DNA from: Desulfuromonadaceae bacterium UBA6124
Lineage (GTDB): Bacteria > Desulfobacterota > Desulfuromonadia > Desulfuromonadales > Trichloromonadaceae
Direction of reading: 5' to 3'
DNA: 5,810 nt
NCBI GenBank assembly: GCA_002423365.1
Contig: DIVU01000331.1
Location: 1 to 5,810, forward strand
Below are positions 5,475 through 5,810 of the stretch, one piece after another. Position numbers and translations under genes: made by a program. Each line of letters begins with the position of its first letter. Within the stretch, counting starts at the first letter, position 1. The notes under the pieces were generated by a model. That model was given only the letters and a program-made list of their open reading frames with translations, ran no database searches and was not told the origin of the DNA.

Positions 5475-5810
5475 TGTCCCTCCACCCTTTGGTTCATGAG
5501 TCCGGCCACCGCCTGGGCGACCGCTTCCTGAGTCGCCTGGCCGACGCTGGTCTGGTCGAAATGGACCTGATCTTCGCGAATCTGAAAGAGCACACCCCGC
5601 GCCTTGGTCGTACCGCTGCCGCTTCCCTGGCCTTTTAGCGGAGGATTTTCTCCTTCCCGCACGGAGACTTCCACGGTGATTTCCACATCGACCTTACTGC
5701 TGGAAAAGGGGCCGGCGAAGCCCCGAAAGCGGGACTTGTCGAACTTGACGATGCGCGCCGAAGCCACGGCATCGCAGCCCAACTCGGCGCGGTCAACGCT
5801 ATCCGCCGTT
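5471..5810 (-). CDS. CsgG-like protein, C-terminal part only (N-terminus beyond right edge)
   Basis: 112 residues are visible and the frame stays open to the edge, so TTG at 5782 is not taken as the start. The segment ELGCDAVASARIVKF aligns by eye with LLGAQKVIYGEVYDF of the next gene, the strand VDVEITVEVSVRE with its MGVQVRCVDVETLE, the Gly/Ser-rich GQGSGSGTT with its GSGTGRGG, and VGQATQEAVAQAVAGL with its VGEASEGAIREAVAGL. This protein keeps an extra ~20 residues (KARGVLFQIREDQVHFDQTS) between the Gly-rich linker and the last helix. It is therefore probably a CsgG-family paralogue acting in the periplasm or outer membrane with its neighbour. The gene overlaps the lipoprotein gene by 4 bases. 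Whether it is a lipoprotein cannot be seen. Confidence 0.6.
   Translation of the reverse strand, partial: TADSVDRAELGCDAVASARIVKFDKSRFRGFAGPFSSSKVDVEITVEVSVREGENPPLKGQGSGSGTTKARGVLFQIREDQVHFDQTSVGQATQEAVAQAVAGLMNQRVEGQ

Noticed and set aside
5780..5782. TTG as the start of the right-edge gene
   Set aside because: The frame is open to the edge, and the residues around this codon match the middle of the paralogue, not an N-terminus.

Overview
The window has two halves that meet tail to tail at a bidirectional terminator (3659-3688). The left half, on the + strand, is a defence-type operon. It holds the C-terminal ~580 residues of an Eco57I/TaqI-like adenine DNA methyltransferase (type IIG style) cut by the left edge, then a winged-helix AbiEi-like putative antitoxin, then an AbiEii-family nucleotidyltransferase (putative toxin). 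The first two genes overlap by 4 bases (ATGA). The second and third are separated by a 45-bp, almost perfect palindrome. The right half, on the - strand, is an envelope operon read from the right edge leftwards: a CsgG-like protein cut by the edge, a complete CsgG-like lipoprotein (ATGA overlap), and after 39 bases an outer-membrane beta-barrel protein with a signal peptide.

The organism is a Gram-negative bacterium, since it has outer-membrane barrel and CsgG-type lipoprotein genes. The high-GC coding, Shine-Dalgarno usage and gene style fit Deltaproteobacteria / Desulfuromonadota (Geobacter/Desulfuromonas relatives). That placement is an inference and no marker gene in the window proves it.

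The most informative observation is at the antitoxin-toxin junction. Removing the palindrome 2455-2499 on paper (45 nt, a multiple of three) restores an in-frame antitoxin end, an ATGA stop/start overlap with the toxin gene, and an AAGGAG ribosome-binding site 8 nt from the toxin ATG. This suggests that a small palindromic element landed between two formerly coupled genes, changed the antitoxin C-terminus and moved the toxin away from its ribosome-binding site. A second palindromic repeat (736-791) lies in frame inside the methyltransferase and encodes a low-complexity peptide between folded parts. AT-rich patches in the methyltransferase specificity region and in the 3' part of the antitoxin gene point to mosaic origin, as is common in defence islands.

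How the genes may work together (inference): the methyltransferase, probably with an N-terminal nuclease outside the window, modifies or restricts DNA, and the co-translated type IV toxin-antitoxin pair could act as a second defence layer or stabilise the module. The right-hand operon is probably host envelope function unrelated to the defence genes. There are no tRNA, rRNA or CRISPR features, and no gene-free stretch longer than about 115 bases.
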